From Aquila chrysaetos chrysaetos (taxonomy: Eukaryota; Chordata; Aves; Accipitriformes; Accipitridae): 64,000 bases of DNA. Positions within the stretch are counted from its first letter, which is position 1; every line of letters begins with the position of its first letter. Of the stretch, positions 46,414 through 57,600 are shown in pieces. The position numbers and the translations under genes are program-made. Where the stretch lies: assembly GCF_900496995.4 (NCBI RefSeq), contig NW_024470384.1, positions 303,740 through 367,739 of the forward strand, written 5' to 3'. Below the pieces are notes generated by a model that saw only the letters and a program-made list of their open reading frames with translations, had not been told where the DNA came from and ran no database searches.

Positions 46414-49400
46414 TCAGCTGGTGGGGAGGGCCTGGACGAAGAGGCCGCGGGCGTCGGTGCGGGGGAGCTTGGCTGGCGGCTCCAGGGGTTCGGGGGGCAG
46501 CGCCGCCCCCTCCCCCGCCCCCAGTCCCATCTCCTGCGGCAGCTCCTCGTCGCTCTCCTCCTCCTCTTCCTCCTCCTCGTCTGGTGGTGGTGGGGGGACA
46601 GCACGGGTGGGGTTGGGGCAGTGTGACATGGCCGGCACCCCCCCTCCCCCCGCCGAAACCCTGCCACTGCCCGTGGCAACGGGCTGAGCAGGGGTACCAT
46701 CAGTAGGTTCCAGAGTTAACACACACACAGAGTCATGACGCTGCCATCAGTAGATTTCAGCATACACACACACGCACACACACGGAGCGATGCAGCTGTC
46801 ACCAGTAGGTTTCAGAGTTAACGTGCACAGATGCACACACAGGGCTGTCACCAGTAGGGTTCAGAGTTAAGACACAGAGAGAGCTGTCATCACTAAGTTT
46901 CAGAGCTCACACACGCACAGAGCTGTCACCAGTAGGTTTCAGAGTTAACACACACATAGCGGTGGGCAGTGCCATGGCAGGGGGGGGTGACACACACACA
47001 CACACTTACCTTTGTCGGGGTCCAGGGAGTTGAGGGAGCTCGTCAGGTTGGCAAACTGCGGGCAGAGAGTGACGGTGAGGCCCCGGGGTGGGGGGGACGA
47101 CACACGCTGACACGCCCCCCCCGTGACCCCCCCCCAGCCCCTCACCTCTCCCATGACGGCGATGGGGCTCTGCCCGCGGGCCTGCGCCACGCGGTGCTCC
47201 ACCAGGTAGTACATGTACTCGTCGTAGAGCAGCCGGATCAGGTGGAAGGAGCCGAAGCTGGCGGCGCTGCGCAGGGTCAGGTCCCGGATCACCATCGAGC
47301 TGCGGCGCGGGCAGGAGAGACGGACGGCGACGGCGTCACCGGGGTTGGGGGGGGGGTGGTGTCGGTGGGGTTGTGGCGCGGGGGGGCACCCACCTGTAGA
47401 AGGACCACTTGAGGAGGAAGAGCTTGGCGGCGCGGGGGAAGCCGGGGGTGCCCTGGTGGGGTTTGAGGACGCGGGCGACGACGGCGTCCAGCCAGGCCGC
47501 CCACTGCTCCAGCGAGTTCTGCTGCTGCAGCGTCGCCTTGAAGTCCTGCTCCAGCCGCTGCACCACGCGGTCCTCGCACCGGCACACCCACGAGGCCTGC
47601 TCCTGCCGGGGGGGGGGGGGGGGGGGGCGGCGTGGGGGTCGGGGGAGGTTCGGATTCCCCCCACACGCACGCACCAGCGCGGCCCCTGACCCCCCCGGTG
47701 CGGCCCCCAACCCCGCCCTGCCCTGCCGTGCCCTGGGGACCCTCTGCTGAGGTGGGGGGGGTGTCGGTGGGGGGAGACTTGGGGGGCAGGAGCGGCTCTG
47801 TGGGGCTCCCTGGAGCCATGGGGCAGCTGGGCCCCACAACCCTGGGGTGTACCACAGCCCCAAAACAAACCCCCCAGCCCCCCAAAAAACCCCAGCCCCC
47901 CAAAAAAACCCTCAGCCCCACTGCACACCCCAGCCCCGAAACAAACCCCCAGCCCCAAAACACACCCCCAGCCCCACAGCAGCACGCAAAGGCATGCCAG
48001 ACCCCCCCGCCATTACTTTTTTTTGCAGGGGGGGGGAGAAGCCTGGGTGTCCAAACCCTCAGCCTCAAAACACATCCTCAGCCCCACAGCACACCCCCAG
48101 CCCCACAGCAGCACCCAAAGGCATCCCAGAGCCCCCCTACCATTACTTCTTTTTGGGGGGGGGGACAGGGAAAAGCCCGGGTGTCCTGCCCCGTCCCCAA
48201 AGGGCCCCACTGCCCTGACCCCCACGTCCCATCCAGCAAGAGCCCTGGCGTGTCCCCCATCCCCTCACCCCCCCCCCTGCCGCCAGCCCTCCCTTTTTCC
48301 CCGTTTTTTGGGGGGGGGGGGGGGGGGCCCCCGCGGCGGCGGCACCTGGACGTTGGCGAAGTCGACCCGGTTGAGGTCGCTGAGCATCTGGTTGATCTGG
48401 GCCGTGTTCTGCAGGACGGCGCGCGCCGCCTGCGCCAGGTGGTTGAGGGACGTGTAGCGCCGCAGCGTCTGGGCAAAGGCACTTGCTGCCGCCACCTGCG
48501 GGGAGTTGGGGGGCCGGGGGGGGGAGACGGGGGTCAGCGCCGGGCTTGGGGGGGGCACCCCGCGGTCCCCCCTGCCACGCCGTTCCCCCCCTCTGCCTTA
48601 CCTTCACGCGGACCATCTCCTCGGGGATGTTCATCATGGCGTTCGTTAGCCAGCTCTCCAAACTCTTGGCGAAATTTCGGATCGCTTGCGTCAAGGCACC
48701 TGGGGGAGGAGGAGGGGGGGGGAGGGTGAGGCAGGGGGGAGTGTGAGGGTCCGGGGGGGGGGGTCGCGGGGCAGGGGATCGCGGTGGACTCACTGGGGAT
48801 GGGCCGGAGGACGTCGGGGATGAGGATCTCCACCAGCCCCTGGTAGAGCGCGTGGTCGCAGTCCTTGGCCCACCTGAGGACGGGCTCGTATTTGGAGAGG
48901 ACGACCAGGCGGCTCTTGGGCAGGCGCTTCTCCGCCTCGTCGTGGCTGCGGGGACGACCGCTGGCGTCACCGGGGACGGGGACCGGGGGAAAGGCTGGGG
49001 GGGCGGGGGGGGGGGAAGCCCGCCACGGCGCTTTGCCCCCCCCCCCCCCCCGCCACCTCCCCACTCACACTGCGACGGGGGCGGCCTCGCTGGGCTGGCT
49101 CAGGCTGCACCTCCAGAAGGTTTTCCACAGCGTCTCCACCAGCGTGAACTGGAGGTTTATCATCACGTCCACGATGGCCTGGGGAGGGGGGGGGGGGGGT
49201 GGGGGGGGGGGCGTAGGGGGGGCAATGGAGGGTGTCAGGGGGTTCCCCCGAGGCCAGGAAGGTGGGGGGGGGGGATTTGGGGGAAGGGGCGGGGGACGCC
49301 CCCCACCTCGCAGTGCTCGCGGTAGAGCAGCTGGAAAACTTTGACGTCCTCGGCGCAGGCGCCCTCGGGCAGCGGCTTCCCCTGGAGATCGATCTCGGGG

Positions 49401-52256
49401 AACTCAGCCAGGGTGCGGGAGGCGTCTGCGGGGCAGCGGGGGGGGGGGGACGGACACGGTTACAGCACTGGGGGGGGGGGGGGGGGGTGGGGGCCACAGG
49501 GAGAGGGGAAGGAGGTGCATGGGGGGGTTCCTCACCCAGGAATTGCTGGTACTGCTGGACCTGGGTGCTGATGTCGGAGAGCCCGGCCGGCGGCTGCTGC
49601 CCCACGGCCACCCCGTTGGTCATCCCCTCCATCTTCTGGATGGGCTTCAGCCTGCGGCGGGAGAAGGGAGAAGTGTCGGGGGGGGGGGGACGGGACATCG
49701 CGGCGGGGTGGGGGGGGTTTGGGGGGAGAGCGCAGGGCTGGGGCTTTTACCTCTGCTTCTGGGCGAAGGGCTGCTGCCTCATGGCGAGGTGCTGCTGGTC
49801 CTCCATCAGCCGCAGCAGCGGCGAGCTGGCCTTGATGCGCAGCCCGTAGTAATGGTACTTGGAGTTACCCCTGGGCGGGGAGAGGGGGGGGGAAAGGAGG
49901 TTAGCCGGGGGGGGGGGGGGGGGGGTCCGGGGAGGGTCCCGGGGGGGGTCGTCGCGGTGGCGGGCAGTACCTGGTGCCGAGGCGTCGGGTGCGCAGGCCC
50001 ATGAAGACGGAGCGGATGAGTTTGCCGAAGGAGGCGGCGTTGACGGGCTCCAGCTTCTGCTGCTGGCAGTGGAGCAGGTAATGGCAGTACAGGGTGCTGC
50101 GGGGCAGGCTCACCCCCTCCGCCGTCTCGTAGTTGTCCAGCAGCCACTGCACCTGGCGAGGGGGGGGGGGGCACGGGGAAGGGGGGGGGGCACACGCTGT
50201 CACCCCCCCCGCCGCGCGCACACGTACTCCCCCGCACCCCCCCAAAATATTCCATTTCCCCCCCGAAACGCTCCCGCGGCGTCGCCCTCCGTCCTCGTGG
50301 TTTGCCACCGGGTATTGAGGCGGGGGAGAGGAAAGGGAGCAGGACGGGGGGGAGGATGGGGGGGGGCCGCCCCCCCCCCCCGGAGGCCATTTCGCCCCAA
50401 ACTTTTCATTTTCTCCCCCAAACACTGGACGTGCTGTCACCTGCCCCCCCCCAGGGCAGTGCTCACCCCCCACCGCAGGGCCATTTCCCCCAAATCTGGG
50501 GTTTTCTCCCCAAACCCTTCAGGCAGGGGTGCCTCCCACCTGCCCCCCGGGACTCCCCCCCCCGACCCCGGGGTCCAACCCCCCCCTCCAAATCCCGCCT
50601 CCCCCAACCCCCTCAGTTTTTCCCCAAAACATCCCACAGGCAGTGACACCCCCCCCCCCCCCATTTCCAGCCCCATTTTCCCCAAATCTCCCGTTTTTCT
50701 CCCCAAAATCCCCTCGGGGGAGGAGGAGCTTCCCCCCCCCCCAGTTTTGGCCCCCCCCCCAGCCCGGGTGTCTCACCGTGGCAGGGGAGGCGCGGGTGGT
50801 GTGGGAGTACGACTGGCCGGACCCCCCCAGCATGTAACCCCCCTGGATGACGTAGGTGCCAGCGGCAGTGCCGGGGGTGCCGGGGGGTGGCGGGGGTGGC
50901 GGTGCCGGGAGGGGGGCTGCTCAGAATTTGCCCCCCCGAGACATACATGGGGACGGGGGCGCTGCCAGCGGCCGCCTGCGAGCTGGGGGGGGGGCGGGCT
51001 GGGCTGGACCGGGCCCCCCCCCGACGCTTCGTAGTAGCCGGTGCCGGCGTTTTGGCTGTAGAGCGGCGTTTCGGCGTAGGGATATGACCCCGAGCGGCTG
51101 CGGGGGGGGCGAGGAGAAAAGAGGGGGTGGGGGGGGTGAGTGAGGTGGGGGGGGTCTTCCCCCCTCCCCAAAAGAAAACAGAAGGGGGTGTGCGCGCAGG
51201 GGGGGGGGGACTCACATGGTGCCGGGGGGGTAGGTGCCGTCGCCGCCCTCCACGTACGGCACCGGCGCAGGGTAGACGTGCTGCACCGGCACTGGCGGCA
51301 GCTGCTGCACCTGGGGGGGGGACAACACGGCGGGGGGGGGGCGTCAGGGTGCTGCCCCCCCCCCGCCAAACCCACCCCCCCCACTCCGATCACTCCTGCT
51401 CACCTCCTGGGGTCCCGGCAGCGGCTGGGGGGGGGCCGGGTTTGGGGGCCGCGGTGCTGCTCGGCGCCGGGGAGCGCTGGGGGGGGCAGAAATGAGGGGT
51501 GGGGGGGCTTGGGAGGGGGCACGGGGACGCCCCCCCTCCCCCCGCCCTGAAACACCAGGGGTGGGATGTGCAGCGAGGGGGGGGACACAGGCAGATGGGG
51601 GGGGACACAGAAAGACGGCCGTGGACACCGCCCCCCCCGTTTTGGTGGTCACTGGGGTGTCGCCCCCCCCAGCAGGATCTTTGGGGGGCGGAGATGGGGG
51701 GGGGCCGTGGGGGTCCCACCTGTGGCAGCAGGACACCGGTGGTCTGCGAGGGGGGGGGGGGGGCAGGAGGTGGGGAGGGGTCCCCCCGCCCACGCTACCC
51801 CCCCCATTCCCGCCCCCCCGCCGGGGGTCCCACCTGGGTGCCCGGGACCGGCTGCACCCCCGGGCTGGGCCCGGCCGGGGGGGGCGCGGGGGGGGGCGGG
51901 GCTGCCCTCGGACACCGCCTCGCTGGGCCGCAGCGCGCCCTCTGCGTTTCGGGAGAAAAAGGGCGAAAACAGGGTCAGAGCCGCTGCGCACCCCCCCCCC
52001 CCCCCAAGCCGGGGATGGGGTGCGACCCCCCCCCCCAATTCCGGGGGACTCACCCGACACGGTGACGACGATGTACTGCTGGGGGGGGGGCGCGGGGGGG
52101 GGCGGCGGGCGGCGGGGGGGCCGCGGGGGGGGCGGGCCCCCCCGGCAGCTCCGCCCCGAAAGGGGTGGGGGCGGCGGGGGGCGGGGCCGGCGGCGGCGGC
52201 TGCTGCTGCTGCGTCGTCGCCGCCGTCAGCTCCGTGACGTAGGTCTGCGTTGCCAT
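46414..52256 (-). CDS. RFX1: Regulatory factor X1, about 18 coding exons
   Basis: RFX1 is a winged-helix transcription factor that binds X-box DNA as a dimer. Exons in transcript order: 52256-52054, 51941-51834, 51743-51720, 51476-51404, 51310-51216, 51097-50777, 50152-49971, 49870-49751, 49651-49536, 49425-49307, 49178-49069, 48945-48794, 48699-48602, 48495-48346, 47602-47394, 47299-47146, 47055-47010, 46580-46414. The N-terminus [10 protein letters not shown] leads into a Q- and P-rich activation region. The DNA-binding domain spans the exons at 50152-49751 ([30 protein letters not shown]). The extended dimerisation region follows, with [20 protein letters not shown] and [20 protein letters not shown]. 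The tail is acidic and ends [13 protein letters not shown]. Frames break at C runs in at least the first, second, fourth and sixth exons; the first carries exactly one surplus base. Exons from the DNA-binding domain onward read cleanly. Confidence 0.95.
46685..46960. repeat. Short tandem repeat in RFX1 last intron
   Basis: Five or so units of about 50-60 bp repeat CACCAGTAGGTTTCAGAGTTAACACAC with CACACAGAGCTGTC. A CA/GT dinucleotide tract is embedded. Confidence 0.8.
47860..48170. repeat. Minisatellite in an RFX1 intron
   Basis: CCCCAGCCCCACAGCAGCAC and CCCAGCCCCAAAACACACC units recur. A longer block of about 140 bp starting near 47940 is largely duplicated from about 48065. Confidence 0.75.
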
Positions 52257-52299
52257 GGCGACGGGGGGGGCCTGGAGTGGGGGGGGGGGGGGGCAAAAA

Positions 52300-53845
52300 T
52301 GGGGAAGAAAGAGAAAAATCAGTAGGGGGGGGGGGGGTAAGTGGGGCAGGGGCGGCACCGCGCCGCTGTGTGACGCCACAGAGTGATGTCAGGGCGTGGC
52401 GGTGCGGTGCCGCAGAGCGGCGTCACAGTGACGTCACGGGGGGCGGGGCAGGCGCCGGCCGCGCAGGCCGGCGGGGGTGGGAGGGCAGGGCCGCGGTGAC
52501 ATCAGAGCCGGCTAGTGATGTCAGCAGCCTGCCGCCCGAGCCTCCCCCCCGTGGGGTGACATCACGGCGCGACCTCACGGCACGACCTCGTGGCGCGACC
52601 CTGCGACAGGGTGTCGGCCCGGTGAGGGCCGGGGGGTGACGTCACCTCTGCCCGTGAGCGCCACCACCCCTTCCTCCGGCGTGACGTCGCAGCATGACGT
52701 CACGGCAGGGCACCGTCCCCAGGGGGCACCGCCTCCCCGCCTGACATCACGCCGCCCCGCCCCCCCCCCCGCGCGGGCCGTTGCTAGGCGACGCGCGACG
52801 TCAGCGAGCGCGCGAGGCCGCCCCGGCAGTGACATCACCCCGCGCCGCCCGCCCCCCCCCCCACCCCGCTCCATGACATCACCGCGTGACATCACCGCCG
52901 GGCTGCCGCCGCGCCCCGCCCCCGCCGCGCGCCGCCATTGGCTCCCCCCGCCCGCCCCGCCTCCCCCCATTGGCCCGCCCGCCCACCAATCGCCGGGGCG
53001 CGCGGCAGGCCCCGCCCCCCGCGGCCCGGGCCCGGCTCCATCCCGGGGCCGCCGCCGCCGCCGCCGCCGGCCGGCCCGCCCCCCTCCCCCGCCCCCCGCC
53101 CCCCAACCCCGACCACCGCCCGCCCTCCCCCCGACCCGTCCAGCCCCCCCCCTCCCGCCCCCGCCGCCTGTGCCGCCATCTTCGACGGCTAGCCGCGCGG
53201 ACCACCTGCCCTGGGCCCGCCGCCGGGCTACCCCGCGGGGCCGCGTTCCCGGCCGCTGTCCCGGGGGCTGGCTGGCTGCGTCTGTTTGTGCTTCGGTGGC
53301 GGCGTTGCGCTGTTCCTGTGCCTTGGCGTGAGGCAGGTGGCCTGTGGCCGGTTCGCGGTCGCCACGAGTCTGACCGTGGCTATGGCGCCCTCCGTGTTCC
53401 CTCAACCTGGGCAACTGTTGCGAACCCGCCTCGGCGGGCGGGCGGGGCCGCCCGCGCCGCGCCCCGCCCCCCCGCGCCCATTGGCCCCCGCCCGCCGCCG
53501 CCGCCCGCCGGTTGGCCGAGGGCCGCGTCGCTCCTCGCCGGCCCCTCCCCGCCGCCACCCCATTGGCCGGCCGGCGCGTCCGTCGGCGCTTCCTGAGGGG
53601 GGCGGGGAGGGAGGGGCCGCGCGGGGAGCTGGCGGCGCCCCGTTGGGCGGCGCGCCTGCCAATCGGCGGGGGGGGCGGGCGCGGCGGCCGCGCCTGCGCG
53701 CAAGCGCCCGCCTGGGGTGGGGGGGGCGCGCTGCCGGGAAATGTAGTCCCGCCGCCGACGTCACGCCCGCGTGACGTCAGCGCGAGGCTGATTTTCCTAG
53801 GTTCTCCCCCCCCCCCACCCCCCCCACCGGTGACGTCAGTGCCGC
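52300..53845 (-). promoter_or_regulatory. RFX1: RFX1 CpG-island promoter with CRE array and X-box
   Basis: Five perfect CRE palindromes TGACGTCA occur at 52429-52436, 52637-52644, 52695-52702, 53772-53779 and 53831-53838, among many TGACATCA variants. GTTGCTAGGCGAC at 52780-52792 fits an RFX X-box with a one-base spacer. Several ATTGG elements lie at 52930-53000 and 53480-53580. A ZNF143-type element (GGGAAATGTAGTCCC) ends at 53750. The stretch may also serve a rightward transcript, but no + strand exon was recognised before 54.69 kb. Confidence 0.65.
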
Positions 53846-54686
53846 CCGGTGACCTCACGGCGCCGGGAGAAGAGCGAGGCCCCGGTGTGGCGGTGGGGGG
53901 GGGGGGGGCCGGCCCGGGAAGGCCCGCGGTCACCGTGGCAACGGGGCCTACAGGCACCATGGCCGCCCCGGCCTGCCAGGGGCCCGCGGTGGTGGCGGGG
54001 GGGGGGGGGGGACGGACGCAGACACTGGGAGGGGGGGGGGGCATGGGGCTGGTTATGGGGCAGCGCAAGGGGGGGGCCCTGCCCCATAGCGCAGCCCTGT
54101 GGGGCAGCCGGAGCCGGCCCCCCCCCCCCCGACCCCACGACCCGCCATGGGTCTGGGGGGGGGCACAGAGCCCCCCCTGCCCCCCCCCCCAGCCATGACC
54201 TCATCTGGCGCGTTGCTGTGGGGCGGACCCCCCTGTCCCTTATCCTGGTCCTTATCGCGGGGGGGGGCACACCCCACCCGAACGTCCCTTATCCCGGCCC
54301 CCCAGGACGCTCAGCCCCACGGCGGGTGGGGTGAGACCGGGGTGGGGGGTGGGGGGGGCAATGGGTGTCGTCCCCCCCCCCCCGCAGGGGGTGTCGTGGG
54401 CGGGTGCTGGGTCCCCTCCCAGCCCCTGCGGTTTTTTTTTTTGGGGGGGGGGGGTTGGGGTGCCCGGACGCGTGGGGAGTCATTTCCTCCCTGGCAGCGA
54501 GCAGCAGGTAGGGCCCCCCCCCCGGCCTCCCCCCCCCCACTCTGTGCCCCACGGTGGGGTGGGGGGGGGGTGGGGGGGGTCTCTTTTTTTTTGGGCGGGG
54601 GTGCCATGGCTGTGGTTTCTCCCCCCCCCCAGGCCGTGGGGAGCTGCGGGCGGTGGAGGCCATGGGGGGGGGCCGGGGGGCTCCGG

Positions 54687-57600
54687 ATGCTGCTGCTGGT
54701 GGTGATGGCTGCGGGCTCTGTGCGGGGAGGTGGGACCCTGCGCCCCTCCCCGGAGGGTCAGAGGGGTCTCCGGGGGGGGGGGGGGCGCGGGGGGGCTGGA
54801 TGGCTGGGTCCCTCTGGGCATGGGAGAGGACAACGGGGTCCCTTTTGGGGGGGGCAGGATGCCTGGGTCCCTTTTGGGGGGGAGCAGGACACCTGGGTCC
54901 CTTTGAGGTGGGGGCCAGGACACCTGGGTCCTTGGGGGGGGGGGCAGGACACCTGGGTTCCTTTGGGGGGGGGCCCAGGACGCCTGGGTCCTTTTGGGGG
55001 GGCAGGACACCCAGGTCCTTTGGGGGGGGGGGCGGAACACTCGGGTCCCTTTGGGGGGGGGGGGCAGGACACCCGGGGTCCCCTTTTGGGGGGGGGGCAG
55101 GACACCTGGGTCCTTTGGGGGGGTCAGGACACCCGGGTCCCTTTTGGGGGGGGGGGGGGCAGGACACCTGGGGGTCCCTTTTGGGGGGGGGGGGGCGGAA
55201 CACCCGGGTCCCTTTTGGGGGGGGCACGACAGGACACCTGTGTCCCCTGCAGGGAGGGGGTGTGGGGGCCCGGACACCTGGGTCCCCGCTCCAGACCCCT
55301 TCCCCCCCCCCCCCCCCCGTACCCCCCCCCAGGCACCCCCGAGCTGCACTGCTTCCGCCTGAGCCCCCGGGGGGGGATGAACTGCAGCTGGGGGGGTCCC
55401 CAGCCCCCCCCCGACCCCCTCGTCCTGCGCTACCAGAGCCTCAAGATGTGAGTGCCGGGGTTGGGGGGGGGGGACGGACGGACGATGACGTGACCACGCG
55501 GGTCCCCACCCTGACACCCACGGCCCCCCCCCCACCGCAGGCACGTGTCGGCGGGCGCGGGGACGGCGCGGGCGCGGGGGGGGCAGCGGTGGGTGCTGGT
55601 GCCGCGGGCGGCGCTGACGGCGGGGGACGTCTACGCCGTGTGGGTGCAGGGGCCGGGGGGGGCGGCGGGTGACGGCCCCCCTCAACCTCTCCCTCGACCA
55701 CATAGGGTACCCCCCCAAACCCCCCCCCCCCAGCACGGAGGGTCTGGGTCCTTCCTGGTGGGGGGGGGGCGCAGACACCTGGGTCCCTCAGTTATGGGGG
55801 GGCCCAGATGCCTGGGTCCTTCCTGGGGGGGGCACTGGGACCTGGGTTCTCTGGGGGGGGTCCCAGCCACTTGGGTCCCCCATGGAGTGTCTAAGGCTGT
55901 GCCCCCCCCCCCCCCCCGCCCAGTGAAGCCGCCCGCCCCCCCAGCTGCAGGTGAACCCCTCGCCCCCCCCCCTCGGTGCGCTGGGATGCGACCCCCGGGC
56001 TGGGAGGGGGGGGCCGCCCCCCCCCCGCTGCGCCCTGCGCTACCGTCCCCACGGCCACCCCACTTGGACACTGGTGAGTGCTGGGGGGGGGGGGACGACT
56101 GCGTGCAGGGGGGGGTCCCGTCCAACCCCTCTGCTGCGGGGGCCAGGACTCCGGGGTGTCCCCCGTACTCCCCCCCCCCCGCTGACAAACCGCCCCCCCC
56201 CCCAGGTGCCCGAGGCCGACCTGGAGCCCGAGGGGTTCGAGTTCGAGGCCGGGGCGCTGGAGCCGGGGGAGGCCCACGAGGTGCAGGGGCGCTGCGCGGG
56301 AGAGGGGGGTCTCTGGAGCGACTGGAGCCCCCCCCAGGCCTTCACCCTGCCCCCCCACGGTGGGTCACCCTGGGTCCCATATGGGGTGGGGGGGCCCGGA
56401 TGCCTGGGTCCCTGTGGGGTGGGGGGGGCCCGGCTGAGCCCTGTCCCCCCCCCAGGGCTGCAGGAGCCGCTGGACGTTTGGCGCCAAGAGGAGGAGTCGG
56501 GGGGGGGGCAGCGGGGCCTGATCCTGCTCTGGAAGGTGGGTCTGGCTTGGGGTGGGGGGGCTGGGGGTCCCTGGGCCACCCCCCCCGGGATGTGGGGCCT
56601 GGACGCCCGGGTCCCCGCAGCCCCAAGGGGTCCGGGCTGAGCGTGCCCCCCCCCCAACCCGGCTCCTCCGCAGGACCCCTCGGCCGGGGGGAGCCGGGAG
56701 TACACGGTGACGGTGGAGCGGGACCGGGGCCCCCCCCGCCGCCTGCACCCCCCCTGCTGCCGCTGCCCCCTTCCCCCCGACACCGTCAGCGTCGCCGTCA
56801 CCGCCCGGGGCCCCCCCGGACCCTCGGCCCCCGCCCGCCTCCGCCTCGACCGCACAGGTGGGGACCCCCCCCGCGACCCCCCAAGGGCCTCTCGCACACC
56901 CCCCCCTGCCCGGGGCGGTGGTGCGGGAATCCCCCTTGACCCCACCACCCCTGTGTCCCCCCGCCCGCCCTCTCCAGACCTGCGCCCCCCCCGGGGGGTC
57001 CAGGTGAAGCCGGTGCCGGGACCGGGACTGGGGGTGTGGTGGGAGCCAGGGGGCCCCCCCGCGGCCCCCCAGTACCTGGTGGAATGGGCTGAGGTGGGGG
57101 CAGGGAGGGGCCTCGACTGGCTCCGTTGCCCCCCCGGGGCCCACAGCACCCTCCTGCCAGGTGAGAGGGGGGACAGCGGGGTCACTATGGGGGGGGTCAG
57201 TGGCAGGTCCAGACACCTGGGTCTGCTATGGGGGGGTCACTGGGGTGGCCCGGATGCCTGGGTCTGCTTTGGGGGGGTGTCATTGGGGGGCCTAGATGCC
57301 TGAGTCCAGTATGGGGGGGGGTCACTGGGGGGCCCAGATGCCTGGGTCCATTATGGGGGGTCATTGGGGGGGCCTGGATGCCTGGGTCCACTATGGGGGG
57401 GGGGGGTCACTGGGGGGCCCAGATGCCTGGGTCCATTATGGGGGGTCATTGGGGGGGCCTGGATGCCTGGGTCCACTATGGGGGGGGGTCACTGGGGGGC
57501 CTGGATGCTTGGGTCTGCTATGGGGGGGCTCACTGGGGTCCCAGGCGCCTGGGTCCGCTATGGGGGGGTCATTAGGGGGCCCAGATGCCTGGGTCTGCTA

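Noticed and set aside
53286-53774. + strand open frame in the RFX1 promoter as RLN3
   Set aside because: No relaxin B-chain or A-chain cysteine pattern occurs. The frame is proline- and arginine-rich CpG-island sequence.
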